This document shows positions 41,910-53,547 of a stretch of 64,000 nt of DNA, piece after piece. The notes under the pieces were generated by a model. The model was given only the letters and a program-made list of their open reading frames with translations. It had not been told where the DNA came from and ran no database searches. The position numbers and the translations under genes were made by a program. Each line of letters begins with the position of its first letter. Position 1 is the stretch's first letter. The DNA comes from Hydractinia symbiolongicarpus (Eukaryota > Cnidaria > Hydrozoa > Anthoathecata > Hydractiniidae): contig NC_079876.1 of the NCBI RefSeq assembly GCF_029227915.1, positions 14,692,001-14,756,000 on the forward strand. Direction: 5' to 3'.

Positions 41910-44405
41910 CGCATATACTATTAGACTGTCGGTGTGTTTGTTACAGGCAAAGGGGATGTGTTCATTTTCCTTCAAAGATATTGCAGTATGTCTTCTTTGT
42001 CGAGAAAATCCGCGAGTTTTGTTCGTTCATCTGCGTGTTTGCACGCATATGTTCAGTTTTTGTTTCTTTTGTTCAGTTTTATTTCTCAGGAAAAAAAATT
42101 TGAAAATTACCATTGTCTTTAATTTGTACAGAATTAGGAGAAATTTATAAGCGCTCAGCATTTTTTAAGCGCCCCCTCGATAAGCGCCCATGCAAAAAAT
42201 CCAAAAATTTATTACACGTTTTTTTATATAAGAAAAACACTGCTTGGCTTCAGCCTGGGCGTTTCTTAATTTTTCCCGATTAAAGCTTCAAATGTTTCTA
42301 AACTGTTTCTTAATTTTTGTAGTTTTTACACGTGTTTTTCTTCTTTTTCCTTACCTGCCGATTTCAACCAGGATGGAAGCGTCATCGAAGATGGAAACGT
42401 ATTTGATTTATTCAGCAATTTTGATATTTAGACAACACAACTTTGTATTTTATTAAAAAATTAAAGAAGTTTTCCGTTATGTTATTAATGGCTTAGTATT
42501 CCTTGCATTTTTAAAAATCTTATTTGAGACTTTCAGCCTAGCCATGTTTCTCAACTGTTTCTAAATTTTGGCCTATCTCACCCTCATGTTTCTTATATGG
42601 ATGTTTCTTATATAAAAAAACGTGTAAGCGCCCAGGATGCTTGTTCGAATCTCTGCTGAAATATGCAAAAGGACGGCATCCTTTTTGAGCTAAAATAATT
42701 GAGCGGTTTTTGAGAGTTTTTGCAGGTCACACTGAGTGTATCGATGGTGTACATTGTTGGGGTCCCTTTCTGTGGTCCACACAGATAGGGTAGCAGGGGC
42801 GTGATGAAATAGTATATTTGGTTTTAGCCTAATTAAGGACCAAATGCGTTTCGCATCTTTGATCGATTTTCATACACTGGTGTTTTAGATTTTCTGAAAA
42901 TAGTACGCATGGGCATTAACGACTTGCCCCCCAGAAGACGCTAACGATGTTATAGCTCCCAGTCCCCTCTTTTCATCAAAGTTAAACAACTAAGGCGAAG
43001 TGCACAGTCTACGAGTAGGCTAGAGTGTGTTGTTATATTCAAATGTCGGTTTTTTCATGGTGATCAAAATAATACTTTTAGCCACATTTTCAACCTCGTT
43101 TCCATAGCTTCTTTTTTTTGTTAACCTACTGGTTGCGCTTCAGGTTCCGTCGAAATGATAGAACCTAACAAGCCCGAGGGGACGAGTATGGCTGCGTTTC
43201 TTTATCCTTATCCAGCCGTCATGCTCCCTCGAACTACTTACGTACGTTCATTAAATAATGTGCACTCTAAATACAAAACAGTGTTTATGTATCATGAATG
43301 CTTTATAAGCATTACATAATGAATTTTTATATTACATGTCGCATGTCCTCGACGTAGCGAATTGCGTATGTATGACCATTTGATATCTCTCGCACTGCAG
43401 ATGTTAAAGACGCATGTCTTCTTGTTTACGTTCTGCAATAAAATGATATAAATAAATAGATTTTGTTTGACAAAAAGATCACGAGTTTAAAAAGAAGCAA
43501 TTTTATTCGCTAAAATTTCCGAGTTTTCCCTGCAGGGAAGCAAACGTTAAACCTCAAACGTAGTAGGTTGCAAATACGCTAGATATTTTGCGTTTGTTCC
43601 AACAGGAAGAGAAGTTTTATGAGACCAGAAGCTTTAGATAAACAGTTTTCGTATAGACAAGCTGAAATAGAAAAGCAACCGTTGTTAGTATGTCATGTTT
43701 TCTGCTTCTGCGCATTTTCTTCGCATAAATTTTTTTAGATATATTTAGCGACACGATTTTAAGCCTACTCATAAAAAAGAAAGTTTTAAAGAAAAGTAAT
43801 AAATTTCCCATTTTTCCAGGTTACAGAGCGTCTTGCATTTTCGAACCTAATTGTTAAGGAAACAATGCAAACGATGCAAGACAAAACTCTATATAAAAAA
43901 ACATTCGGCCCTTTATTGTTTGCTAACACTTCTTAGTCTTTCTTCAGTTACAACCCTCTACAAAATATTTGGGAAAACCCCTTCCGCCTGATCTTAATCA
44001 TACTCAATGTTGTATCCTTCCCAGCTGCTTTCATTCACTACAAAACATCTTGTAGGCTTTCAACATAGACAACATTGAATTTGAGGGAGAGGTGACCTGC
44101 TTGCTCAACTTGTAGGGTAATTTTCCGTTTTACAACCAATTTTTTAAGTTTTCCTAATACATTCTGTGGAAGATTGTAGATACCGACCTTACGAAATATA
44201 TCTTTTCTGTTTTTACAGTTTGTATAATCAAGGTATAAACAGCTAGCTTATAGAAAGTCTGAAACTGTTAAATTCCGCTTTGCTTTGTCATGTGACCAAG
44301 AAAAAAAGATGGCGTAATAAGCAGGAAATTATCACACATTTTTAGTTAGTTGAAAACCCGCCTACTCGCCTTTAGTAAAGTTTTCGCATAAAATAATTTT
44401 ATCTA
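41910..44405. other. Mixed repeat-derived non-coding region
   Basis: Contains a Helitron-like 5' part to about 42060, TAAGCGCCC-bearing repeats at about 42150-42640, and otherwise AT-rich sequence. No gene supported. Confidence 0.4.
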
Positions 44406-44582
44406 TCTCTATTATAATAGCCGTATTCCGTCTGTCTGTCTCTGCGCGGACCCCCCGCTGAGATAGAAAATGATGTTACGGAAACACGAATATCAAATGC
44501 GATATACTTTTATCCACTTTGTTGCGACGGGTAAATATAAAGGACGGGCGAACCCGTGGATTTTTCCACGGGCAACGACTAG
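44406..44582 (+). mobile_element. Helitron-like family B, copy 1 (177 bp)
   Basis: TCTCTATTATAATAGCCG after A to hairpin CCGTGGATTTTTCCACGG, GCAACGACTAG. A very small non-autonomous unit. Confidence 0.9.
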
Positions 44583-44759
44583 TCTCTATTATAATAGCCG
44601 TATTCCGTCTGTCTGTCTCTGCGCGGACCCCCCGCTGAGTTAGAAAATGATGTTACGGAGACACGAATATCAAATGCGATATACTTTTATCCACTTTGTT
44701 GCGACGGGTAAATATAAAGGACGGGCGAACCCGTGGATTTTTCCACGGGCAACGACTAG
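44583..44759 (+). mobile_element. Helitron-like family B, copy 2 (177 bp)
   Basis: Directly abuts copy 1 and is nearly identical, differing at a few positions. Confidence 0.9.
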
Positions 44760-44898
44760 TCTATATCATAATACCCCGTATACGTCTGTCTGTCTGTCAC
44801 GCAAAATGGTAGCTTAGCTGCGCAATAGCGAGAAGCACGCGATACGGTAAAAAAAAAGGACGGGCGAACCCGTGGATTTTCCATGGGCTAACGACAAG
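44760..44898 (+). mobile_element. Helitron-like family B-related, copy 3 (139 bp)
   Basis: Starts TCTATATCATAATACCCC, keeps the GGACGGGCGAACCCGTGGAT block and ends ACGACAAG, a mutated CTAG. Shorter, diverged interior. Confidence 0.75.
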
Positions 44899-45053
44899 TT
44901 TGTTATATTACTACTATATTGTCTTGATTTACAGATTTACAGTATTCCAACTGCATACTGACTTACTACACTTTACAAAGGTTATATAAAGTGTATAAAA
45001 CATTACTTTTGATTGAATGCAATGAATATAAGTTGTTGTAGAGAAGTCTTAAC

Positions 45054-45361
45054 TTGTTCGGTAGAAAGGAAACTATTGTAAACATTTTTAGCGTATTTGG
45101 GAACTTTGTCTTTACAACTAGACTGTTCAAGTCTATTAATAAATCTCTTTCGAGCTGCAGTCTAAAAGTGGCGTTTAGCTCCCCAGTACGTTTGTGTACA
45201 ATTTTTAAATTTAAGGATCATGTTTCCAAGGCTTTGCTTTTGTTTATCAATTTAAGTGTAGCAGCTCCAACGCCACTTATTTTGACAAAACTAACCATAA
45301 CTTGAAAGTAAAGTCGCTGAACATCTGGTAATTTCCTCTGTGACTGGTAAGGCTGTTAAAG
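45054..45361 (+). pseudogene. Penelope-like element GIY-YIG endonuclease remnant
   Basis: The first frame carries LFKSINKSLSSCSLKVAFSS and RLCTIFKFKDHVSKALL, the linker before the endonuclease. After a frameshift near 45235 the next frame reads VYQFKCSSSNATYF then KTNHNLKV, and a third frame AEHLVISSVTGKAVKGA up to a TAG. This order (FKFKD, Y-x-F-x-C-x2-C-N-A-T-Y, K-T-x2-H-x-K-V, E-H-x-x-I-S-x-x-T-G-K) is the C-terminal GIY-YIG region of Penelope-like retroelements. The second Cys is changed to Ser, and two frameshifts and stops mark it as dead. The reverse transcriptase part is missing. Confidence 0.75.
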
Positions 45362-45731
45362 GTGCTTAGTTATCTACCGCAAAAGGACATCTTTTTCTCT
45401 GCGGTTTAGCTTCCTATTTTAGTGTTAATACATCTTTTGAAAAATAATTGTCAGTATAGTTAGAAAGTAATTAAAAGTAACTACAGTAGCCAGTCTTTAC
45501 GTGGTTTTAGAATATTTGCTGAGGTTAGGGTTAATACCACATGTGTTAATTATGGATAATGAGTCTTTCGCTAGCCGGTGATTTCTTAAACAGTTTTTCA
45601 CCAAATTAACACCAGGCATCAAATTGATCAATGTCATCTTTTTGCGCTTTTGTCTGTCATTATTAACTTTTATTTTGGGGTGTAGTGCTGTCAAATCACT
45701 TCATTTTTAATTTTTTTTAATATTTTGTGTT

Positions 45732-48700
45732 TCTCTATAATAATAGCCATATTTTGTTCAAAATGGTTGCGCACAGTTTTTTTCGGAAAAATAGTGCGGA
45801 GCCTGATTTTACGGACCTCCGTTTTTCGGTTGGACGCAGCTTAATTTCGGAATCGCGCCACAACCGGAAAACAACGGATGGTACGAGGTCATTTTAGTTT
45901 GAAAATGGTGTCACGTTTGCAGATTTGTTTGACCCTTTAAATTTTGTATTATTTGTTTTCACATATTAAGACACATATATTTTTACGTTTTTTTTACCCA
46001 CGTACAAACCTTAAATCACCAATTTTAGGAGTTTGGCAAGGAACGTAAATTTTGAACCAGCTTGGATAGCTAGCTAGCTATATTTAGCTTTACCTATTCC
46101 TATTCTTTAAAGTTTTTATTCAGCTAGCTAGCTCTTTAGCTACCTCTAACTAAAAAGTTAAAGCAGTCAAACACAACTTGGCTACTACCAACAAAATTCA
46201 TAATATTAATTATTCTAAATACAGTCAGATGGCTACTGCTTTAATTACTGTTATGAAAATTTATTTTAGAGAGAAAGTTTTTTTGCGAATGATATATACG
46301 TGGATTTGACATGATTAACCAGCACTGAGTGTTTAGCCCAGTGTCACGAATGAATTTTGAAATTTCGCAAGAACTTTTTCTACATAATAAAGCAATGTTG
46401 CATGATTGTTTTTTGCTATCACAATCTGTAAACTGTTTTTTTTACCTAAAGTTTTAAAAATATATTATACACGAAGCACTATCATGTTGTGCGCGCCTTA
46501 CTCGATTTGCGACATGCTGCATACCTGTACTAAAGCTCTCCACCTGATTGTGTGACTCAGTTTACGCTCTTTACAGAGCGTTAAACAAGAAGTCGCACAA
46601 TTATGACACCGGGTACCCCGGCTATATTATAATACCCGTATACGTCAACAGATTGTTTCCTGTGTTTTTACTTAAACCGAAGCTGTGATATTTTTTCTTT
46701 GAAAAGTGTATCACGCTTGTACGGATGTGCTGTTTACCTGGACTAACCGCTCTGCCAAGTGTTAGCAATGGACTGTTTATTTTGTTTTTAGAGAGAAAGT
46801 TTTTTCAAAAGGGTGTTATCCTATACGCTTGGGCTACACTAAGCGCTTAACCCGCTGTCCCTAAAAACCTTTTTAACTCTCAAAAAAACTTATTCTACAA
46901 GATAAAATAATATTGACCGATTGTTTTTGCTATGACGGAGTAACAACGGTTTGTAAACTCTGTTTTTATTTTAGCTGTCGTTGCGGGAAAATTTGTTTTA
47001 AAAAATATTTTAGTCGCAACACTATAATGGTGTATGCGCTTCACTTGATTTACGACATACTACATACTTGTATCAACGCTCTCCACCGGATTGTGTGGCA
47101 CAGTTTGCGGTTCTTATTAAGCACTCCTCGAGTGTTTAACGCCGGCTCACACATTTGCTTGAGGTTTCCTCGGCGTTTTTTTAATAACGTTTTCTTTAAT
47201 AATAGCCGGATTTTGTTCAAAATGGATGCGCGTAGCTTTTCTTTGGAAAATCCCAGCAACACGCAATTTTTACGGATTATGAAGCACTCCGACCTACGGT
47301 TATTATAAAAGCTGGGGTGTTAATAAGTCTGTTGGTAAGTCCGTTTCTCTTTCCTGTACCTATAGAAATATTTTTTTTCTGGATGTTTTTGCATGTTAAA
47401 ATGAATTTCTCGTCACGTTTTCTAGCCATGGATAAATCTTAAACAAACCAATTTTAAGATTTTGCCTGCAAACGTAGATTTCGCGGCAGCATCGTACTGA
47501 AGTCAGATAGCTACAGATTGTCTTATTTAATCTTATTCTTACATAATATGGTATATTGTTATTTATTTTTATGTTGGTGTTGTGGCTGTCCAACTAGCTC
47601 TTTAGCCCCATCTGGCTGAAGAGTAAAAATAGTCTAATGCAGTTTGACTAGCTATAACAAAATTCTTAATTAATAATTTTTATGCTATATACATTTAGGT
47701 AGCTAGATCTTTTATTATTGCCATTAAAACATATTTTGCACAATAAAATTGCTGAGTAATTGTTGTAGCTCGGCAGGGTTACATCGGGTTGTTTCCTGTG
47801 TTTTTATTTAAACCAAAGTTGCGTTAAAGTTGTATAGGAAGAGAGTATTACGCTTATAAGGACGTGCAACTTGGTTTACCTGTACTAAGAGATTAGTCCG
47901 GTGCCACGATTAGTTTTTGAACTTTTCCTTCAAAATAAAGCAATGTTGCATGATTCTTTTTGCTTTAACAGGGGAAAAACAGGTTGCAAACTGTGTTTTA
48001 ACTTTTATAAAAACGTTTCCACAAAATAAAATTGCTGAATGATGGTTTAGCTGCATAGGGTTTAAACCGAAGGTAGGATATTTTTGGAAAAGAGTATTTA
48101 ACTAAACGGATATGCGACACGTTATACCTGTACTTAAGCGCTTAGCCCAGTGTTAACGACATGCCGTTCTTGTGTTTCTATTTATCTGAAGTTGTGATAA
48201 AGTTGTTTTTGGAAAAGTGCGTTACGCCTATATCAATGTGTGACATTGTTTACCTGCACTAAGTGCTTAGCCCGGATTAACATTTATTTTTGAACTTTCA
48301 CCCGTAACATTTTCCAAAAAATAAAAGGTTGGACGATTGTTTTGACAGGGTAACAGCGGGTTGTAAACTGTGTTTTTATTTCAGCTTAAGTTCCCAGAAA
48401 GATATTATTTGAAAAAAAAACATTAGAACCGAAATACTAAATATATAACGTTTGTGTGCGCTCCACTTGCTTTACGACATATTGCATAACCGTTATAAAT
48501 TGTCCTACGAGAATATGTGGCACTATTAACGGCTCTTATTAATCGCTCCACCGGACGTTCAATGCCGTATAACACAGTTAGCTGTTGCTTAACCTGGCGT
48601 TTCCTGTGCTTTTGAAACGTGTATTACACCTGTATGTCTGTGCGGGAAAATTATTTTTTGAAAAATATATTACAGCCGCAACACAAGATAAAGTGGCAAA

Positions 48701-48799
48701 GGTCCTGGCTGTGATTAAGCGCTCCACAGAGTGTTCAATGCCTGGTCACACAGTTACTTTTGGCTTAACCTGCATTTCGACGCAAGGTTCCCCGGTAAG
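45732..48799 (+). mobile_element. Helitron-like family E, degenerate tandem units
   Basis: Several 5'-type starts (TCTCTATAATAATAGCC at 45732, TATTATAATACCCG at about 46625, TTTAATAATAGCC at about 47205) alternate with 3'-type ends (CCGGGTACCCCGGCTA at about 46624, GGTTCCCCGGTAAG at 48799). Inside are degenerate ~230-bp units with CCTGTACTAAGCGCTTAGCC, AAAATAAAGCAATGTTGC and GGGTAACAACGGTTTG. Boundaries are approximate; no proteins. Confidence 0.5.
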
Positions 48800-50830
48800 T
48801 CTCTATATTAATGGCCGTCGTCTGTCTGTGTGTTGAAGGGGTTACCGATGTCCCTTTGATCTTCCCCTGAATTTTCAGAAACCAGGGCGTTGTTTAATCG
48901 AAGACATCATTATTGATTAAAATAAATTCAGTAAATTAATTTATTTCTCCAATTAATTTAATTATTTTAATTTATAAACTTAGTCACAATAAATCAATTA
49001 TGGGATTAAAGAAAATGCATTATTATTTTATTACGCCATTTTTAATATAGACCCCCGTCATGTCACTCGCCGAGCCTTAAAAAACAAGTGTGACATGGTT
49101 TTACCGATTTTGTTTTGACCGCATTTGCTCATACTACAAATTTTCGTTTGGATGGGTTGGTGTCAGGTTTTGACCTTTATATTCTGTATGTTTTATATTT
49201 TTTATCTTTTCACATGTTTTCTAGCCATGTTTAAGTCTCAAACAAACAATTTTAAGATTTTGGCTATGAACATAGACTTTGGAAGCAGCTAGCTAGCTAT
49301 AGCTATTCTTATTTAATCCTACCCTTTAAAAGATTTCATTCAGTAAAGCTATTCTATATATAATCCTTTAATAAGTTATATATATAATCTTTTTAAAGTT
49401 TTTATTCAGTATAGCTAGTCTTATTTAATCCTATCTTTTAAAGTTTTTATTCAGTTTGTTATATAATTTCTTTTTTTATGTTGCCTAGCTCTAGCTAAAA
49501 AGTGAAATAGTCATATGCAGCTACAACCAAATTCTTAATTAATTATTATTTTGCTAAATGCAGTTAGGTAGCTACATCTTTTAAAAAATTCCAAAAAATA
49601 AAATTGTGGAGTGAATTTTTAACCGGATGGGGTAACAACTGTTTTTTCCTGTTTTTTTTATTTTACGAAAGTTGCGAGAAAGTTTTTTTAAAAGATATTA
49701 TAAGATATCCTGATATGATGACGTCATAGGTCATTTTGTCACATGTCAATCCAATTTGCACTGATTGAGTAGTTACTGACATAAGTGCGCAAAGATTTAC
49801 CAAGCTTTATTGCTTGACAGCTCCTAACACGAAGGTTCTGTAATATCGATTTTTCAAAAAAAAAATTAAATTCTGATCAATTTCTATTTTCTCCCTAGAG
49901 AAATCGTTTGTCTTCATAACACCTGTATATGTTCTTAATAATATCCTACATTCTTATATTACTTTTTAATGACTACTATTTTGAATAGTTTTAAAAAGAT
50001 CAAAAACAAGAATTTTCAAAAAGACATATTCTTTCCGACCATTGTCTCATTATGACGTCACCACTTCCTGTGATGACATGATAACCTAAATATTTTGTCA
50101 CTAATTCAGTCTTAACATATTGATGCTTCTTTGTGGCAAATTTCGTCACTTAAAATCCAACTGAACAAAAGTTACAGCCCACGGGCGCTTTACGCCCGCT
50201 ATACATAGAAGGGTTAAAAAAGCCCATACCAAATAGTGTTAAACCAATGATCCATTAACTATTATTTTAAAAAAGGGTATTTAACCTTTATGAATATGCA
50301 ACATTGGATTTTTTCTAGCTTTTTTATTTAAGTCAAAGTTGAGATAAATTTTATAGAAAAAAGGGTATTATGCCTATACGGATATGCAATATGGTTTACC
50401 TGTATTAAGCGCTCAGCCCGGTGGCACAATTAATTTTTAAACTCTTACAGAAATTTTCACCGCAAGATAAAGCAACTTTGCTCGATTGTTTTGCTTTACC
50501 AGGTGTAAAAACAGGCTGTTTCTTTTCGGTATTAGGGCTATGTGAATGTGCAAGACGGCTTACCTGTACTAAGCGCTCACCCTGGTGTCGCTAATAATTT
50601 TTTAACTTTCACGGAAACTTTTCTTTTTTTTTTTAAAATAATATTCACCGATTGCGTTTGTTATGTCAGGGTAACAACGGGTTGTACTGTGCGCTTCACT
50701 CGATTAATAACATACTGCATATCTGTACCTACAGCGCACTATCTGGATGTGTGACCAATTTTAGTTTACGCTAAAGTCACACCGCTACTTTTGGCTTAAC
50801 CCGGCGTTTCGACGCGGGTCCCCCGGCTAG
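48800..50830 (+). mobile_element. Helitron-like family E, ~2.0 kb copy
   Basis: Starts TCTCTATATTAATGGCCG directly after the preceding unit's degenerate end, and finishes with hairpin CCCGGCGTTTCGACGCGGG, TCCCCCGG and CTAG at 50827-50830, followed by T. Contains further CCTGTACTAAGCGCTCA units. A foreign-looking block with its own TGACGTCA sites lies at about 49715-50240. Confidence 0.6.
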
Positions 50831-50991
50831 TGTTTAATACTTTGTTTGTTAGCAGCCGAAAATCTCTCATATTTGTTAAAAAAGTGTAAGTAAAATTTTT
50901 CACGCCATTGTTTGGATCAACAAAATTTGCATGTCGGATCCTTTCCATTGCTATTCCTCCTAAGTAGATTTTTTACGGGCTAAACAGTTAG

Positions 50992-51379
50992 TCGTTTATA
51001 ATAATAGACTACTTCTGTGTTTCTGTCTGTAACTGGCAAGATGCGTGTGTTTATTTTTTTTAAAGTTGCCGAAAAAGGCATTTTTCAAATGCTAATCGAC
51101 AAGTTAAACGTCACAACGTCAATAACATGATTGGTTAATTGATTAACTATTATTGAAAATGGATAAGGCTGGAAGCCCTTTATCAGTGTGGGTCCTGTGT
51201 TCTAAATTAATACATTAGGTATACACCTGCATTTTTTACCAAATTTTCTTCGCAGGGCATGGGTTGATCCATAGCTGTGGTAAGAACACTTGCCAAATAT
51301 TAACGCACTGTAGCTAGAACCCCAGGCCTTAACATCATTCTTTGCCCATGTGGATTTTTTAACTAGTGTATCGACTACT
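50992..51379 (+). mobile_element. Helitron-like family C copy (approximate)
   Basis: A preceding 3' terminus (TACGGGCTAAACAGTTAG, end 50991) is followed at once by TCGTTTATAATAATAGAC. The likely end is a degraded GTGGATTTTTTAAC hairpin near 51350-51379. Shares GTTGCCGAAAAA and the TCTGTCTGTAAC block with family A. Confidence 0.45.
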
Positions 51380-52955
51380 GATAAATTGTTATAATATTTT
51401 ATTTCAAATCATCTAGTTGAACCGGCGTTGAACGCCAGGTTAAACGTTTGGGCGTAGATAGACGGCGCCTCCCATCGAAGTAGGAAGCTGTAGTACAGTT
51501 ATGTGATGTAACACAAATTCACAGCAACATAGTTTTAAAAGTGCCGAAAACGAGTGATTAATCGTTTTTCTTAGCACCTAGACTCATAAGAATTAATTAT
51601 TCCTACTTAATATCTCTATTAATACGAAGTGTTTGAAAAGGAGAGGCAAAGTAGATTTTTTATTAAAAAATAGGGCTTTGTGATTGTCTCCCCTCTGACT
51701 GTAACTATGTTACATTACCGCCGGATATCTGATAACATTGCCTGATTGTTATAACAATAATTCAAAACAATATAGGCTGGGATAAATAGCCTTTATATCA
51801 AACTGGTTAAAAACTTGAAAAGAATACCTATAAACATGAGTAGGTAGCTGGCGTTAGAATGTTCCCTAAAATCTGAGTTTATGGCTAAAATCTTAAAATT
51901 TGTTTGTTTATAATTTAGAAAACGTAATGTAGCTAACCAAATCTTACAAAAATAAAAAGCTTTTAGAAAACAAAAAAACAAAGAGTGACCTAACTACGTC
52001 ACAACTTTTAAAATATAGGTGAATATTTATCATAGCACATCTGTATTTCATTCTCAACAGAGAATGGTTCACCCCGATCAGACCTCTGATCATGACGGGC
52101 GAGTATAATGCGTGTAAGTCATATTGAAGAAGAACTATTTTGTTCATCACTAACACACTGCCAAGCAGTGTGTTAAATATCCTTGACCACGATAACTGAT
52201 GTTGTCGCGTCTCTTCATTTGCATGTTGAAGCTGGGTAATGCTTCCTCATTGTTTGATAGCATAAATCGAGTCTCGTAATAAGTCTACTACGTGCGAGCG
52301 AGCGATCAAAACAAAACAAATGCCCTACCATATATTTTCTGATGTACTTGCTTATTTTTTAAAAAAATTCGCACAAATGTTAATTGACATAAAATAATTA
52401 AAGTGACCGAAAAATCTTTAGTTTTGGTCACGTGATAAATGGAATATAGAATATTGGGTTTTTAGTTGTTTGTTTTATATACATTTCTACCTATTATTAT
52501 ATTGAGGCGCTAAAATGATTATATTTATTATTATCTTATTATCTTATGTTGACTATGGAAATTTCATAACAGTTTCTATATAATACTTAGTACATTTGTG
52601 TTTCAATGTTATTTAGGCCAACACATATGTAATAGGGTGCCCATTGTGCTAAAACTGTAATTAACCAAAAATAGGGTGCCAAACAGATAAAAAGTGATTT
52701 ATTGCAAAATAAGGGCGTAAATTACGCCTACAAGTCGCAAAATAAAAAGTGAGGGCCTAATAAAGCCGTAAACATCACGCAATAAAATAAAATCTAATAC
52801 ATCGATCACATATCGCAAAATGCGCTAAATATTCTAAAAAAAAATTTCATGTTTAATTTTTGCATAACGGACCTTGGAAATATGGGTGTAGCTGGCCACC
52901 TGTTGAGGGCGCAATTTTAATTTTTTTGCTAAATCAACTTCATATAGATAGAAAC
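51380..52955. other. Non-coding region
   Basis: AT-rich with no supported gene. ATAGGGTGCC occurs twice near 52634-52680. Confidence 0.4.
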
Positions 52956-52960
52956 TCAGC

Positions 52961-53243
52961 TACTAAATATTTCAAGTAAAATAACCCAGGTAAATCCCTT
53001 GTGTAAGCACTATCAACATATCGACCCAACAGCAGTATAAAAAGATTAAACTAAACAAAACCATTGAAAAACATCTATCACAAATTCACTACTAATTGCA
53101 AAGTTTACATTTTTGTGTAAGTAAATAAATAAATAAAAAAGTTAAGGCGTTAGTTTGTCTGTATAGCCAGCCATACCCGATGTAGTGGGATTGTTCACGC
53201 GTTTCCTTGTCTTGCTCATACTTCGTATAGGTATACAATGTTG
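52961..53243 (+). repeat. 283-bp direct duplicate, downstream copy
   Basis: Nearly identical to 53265-53547 (two differences noticed); offset 304 bp, joined by an (AAAT)n stretch. On the minus strand it contains a second copy of the last ~33 codons of the neighbouring gene, without the rest. Confidence 0.9.
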
Positions 53244-53264
53244 TTAAATAAATAAATAAATAAA

Positions 53265-53547
53265 TACTAAATATTTCAAGTAAAATAAGCCAGGTAAATC
53301 CCTTGTGTAAGCACTATCAACATATCGACCCAACAGCAGTATAAAAAGATTAAACTAAACAAAACCATTGAAAAACATCTATCACAAATTCACTACTAAT
53401 TGCAAAGTTTACATTTTTGTGTAAGTAAATAAATAAATAAAAAAGTTAAGGCGTTAGTTTGTCTGTATAGCCAGCCATACCCGATGTAGTGGCATTGTTC
53501 ACGCGTTTCCTTGTCTTGCTCATACTTCGTATAGGTATACAATGTTG
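53265..53547 (+). repeat. 283-bp direct duplicate, gene-attached copy
   Basis: Upstream copy on the minus strand, holding the real C-terminal codons and stop (53446) of the membrane-protein gene and its 3' flank. Confidence 0.9.

Noticed and set aside
42150-42640. MITE bounded by TAAGCGCCC
   Set aside because: The motif recurs but in an irregular arrangement; inverted ends and target duplication could not be established.
49715-50240. Separate element with TGACGTCA sites inside the family E copy
   Set aside because: No matching termini or target duplication could be identified, so it is mentioned only within the surrounding feature.
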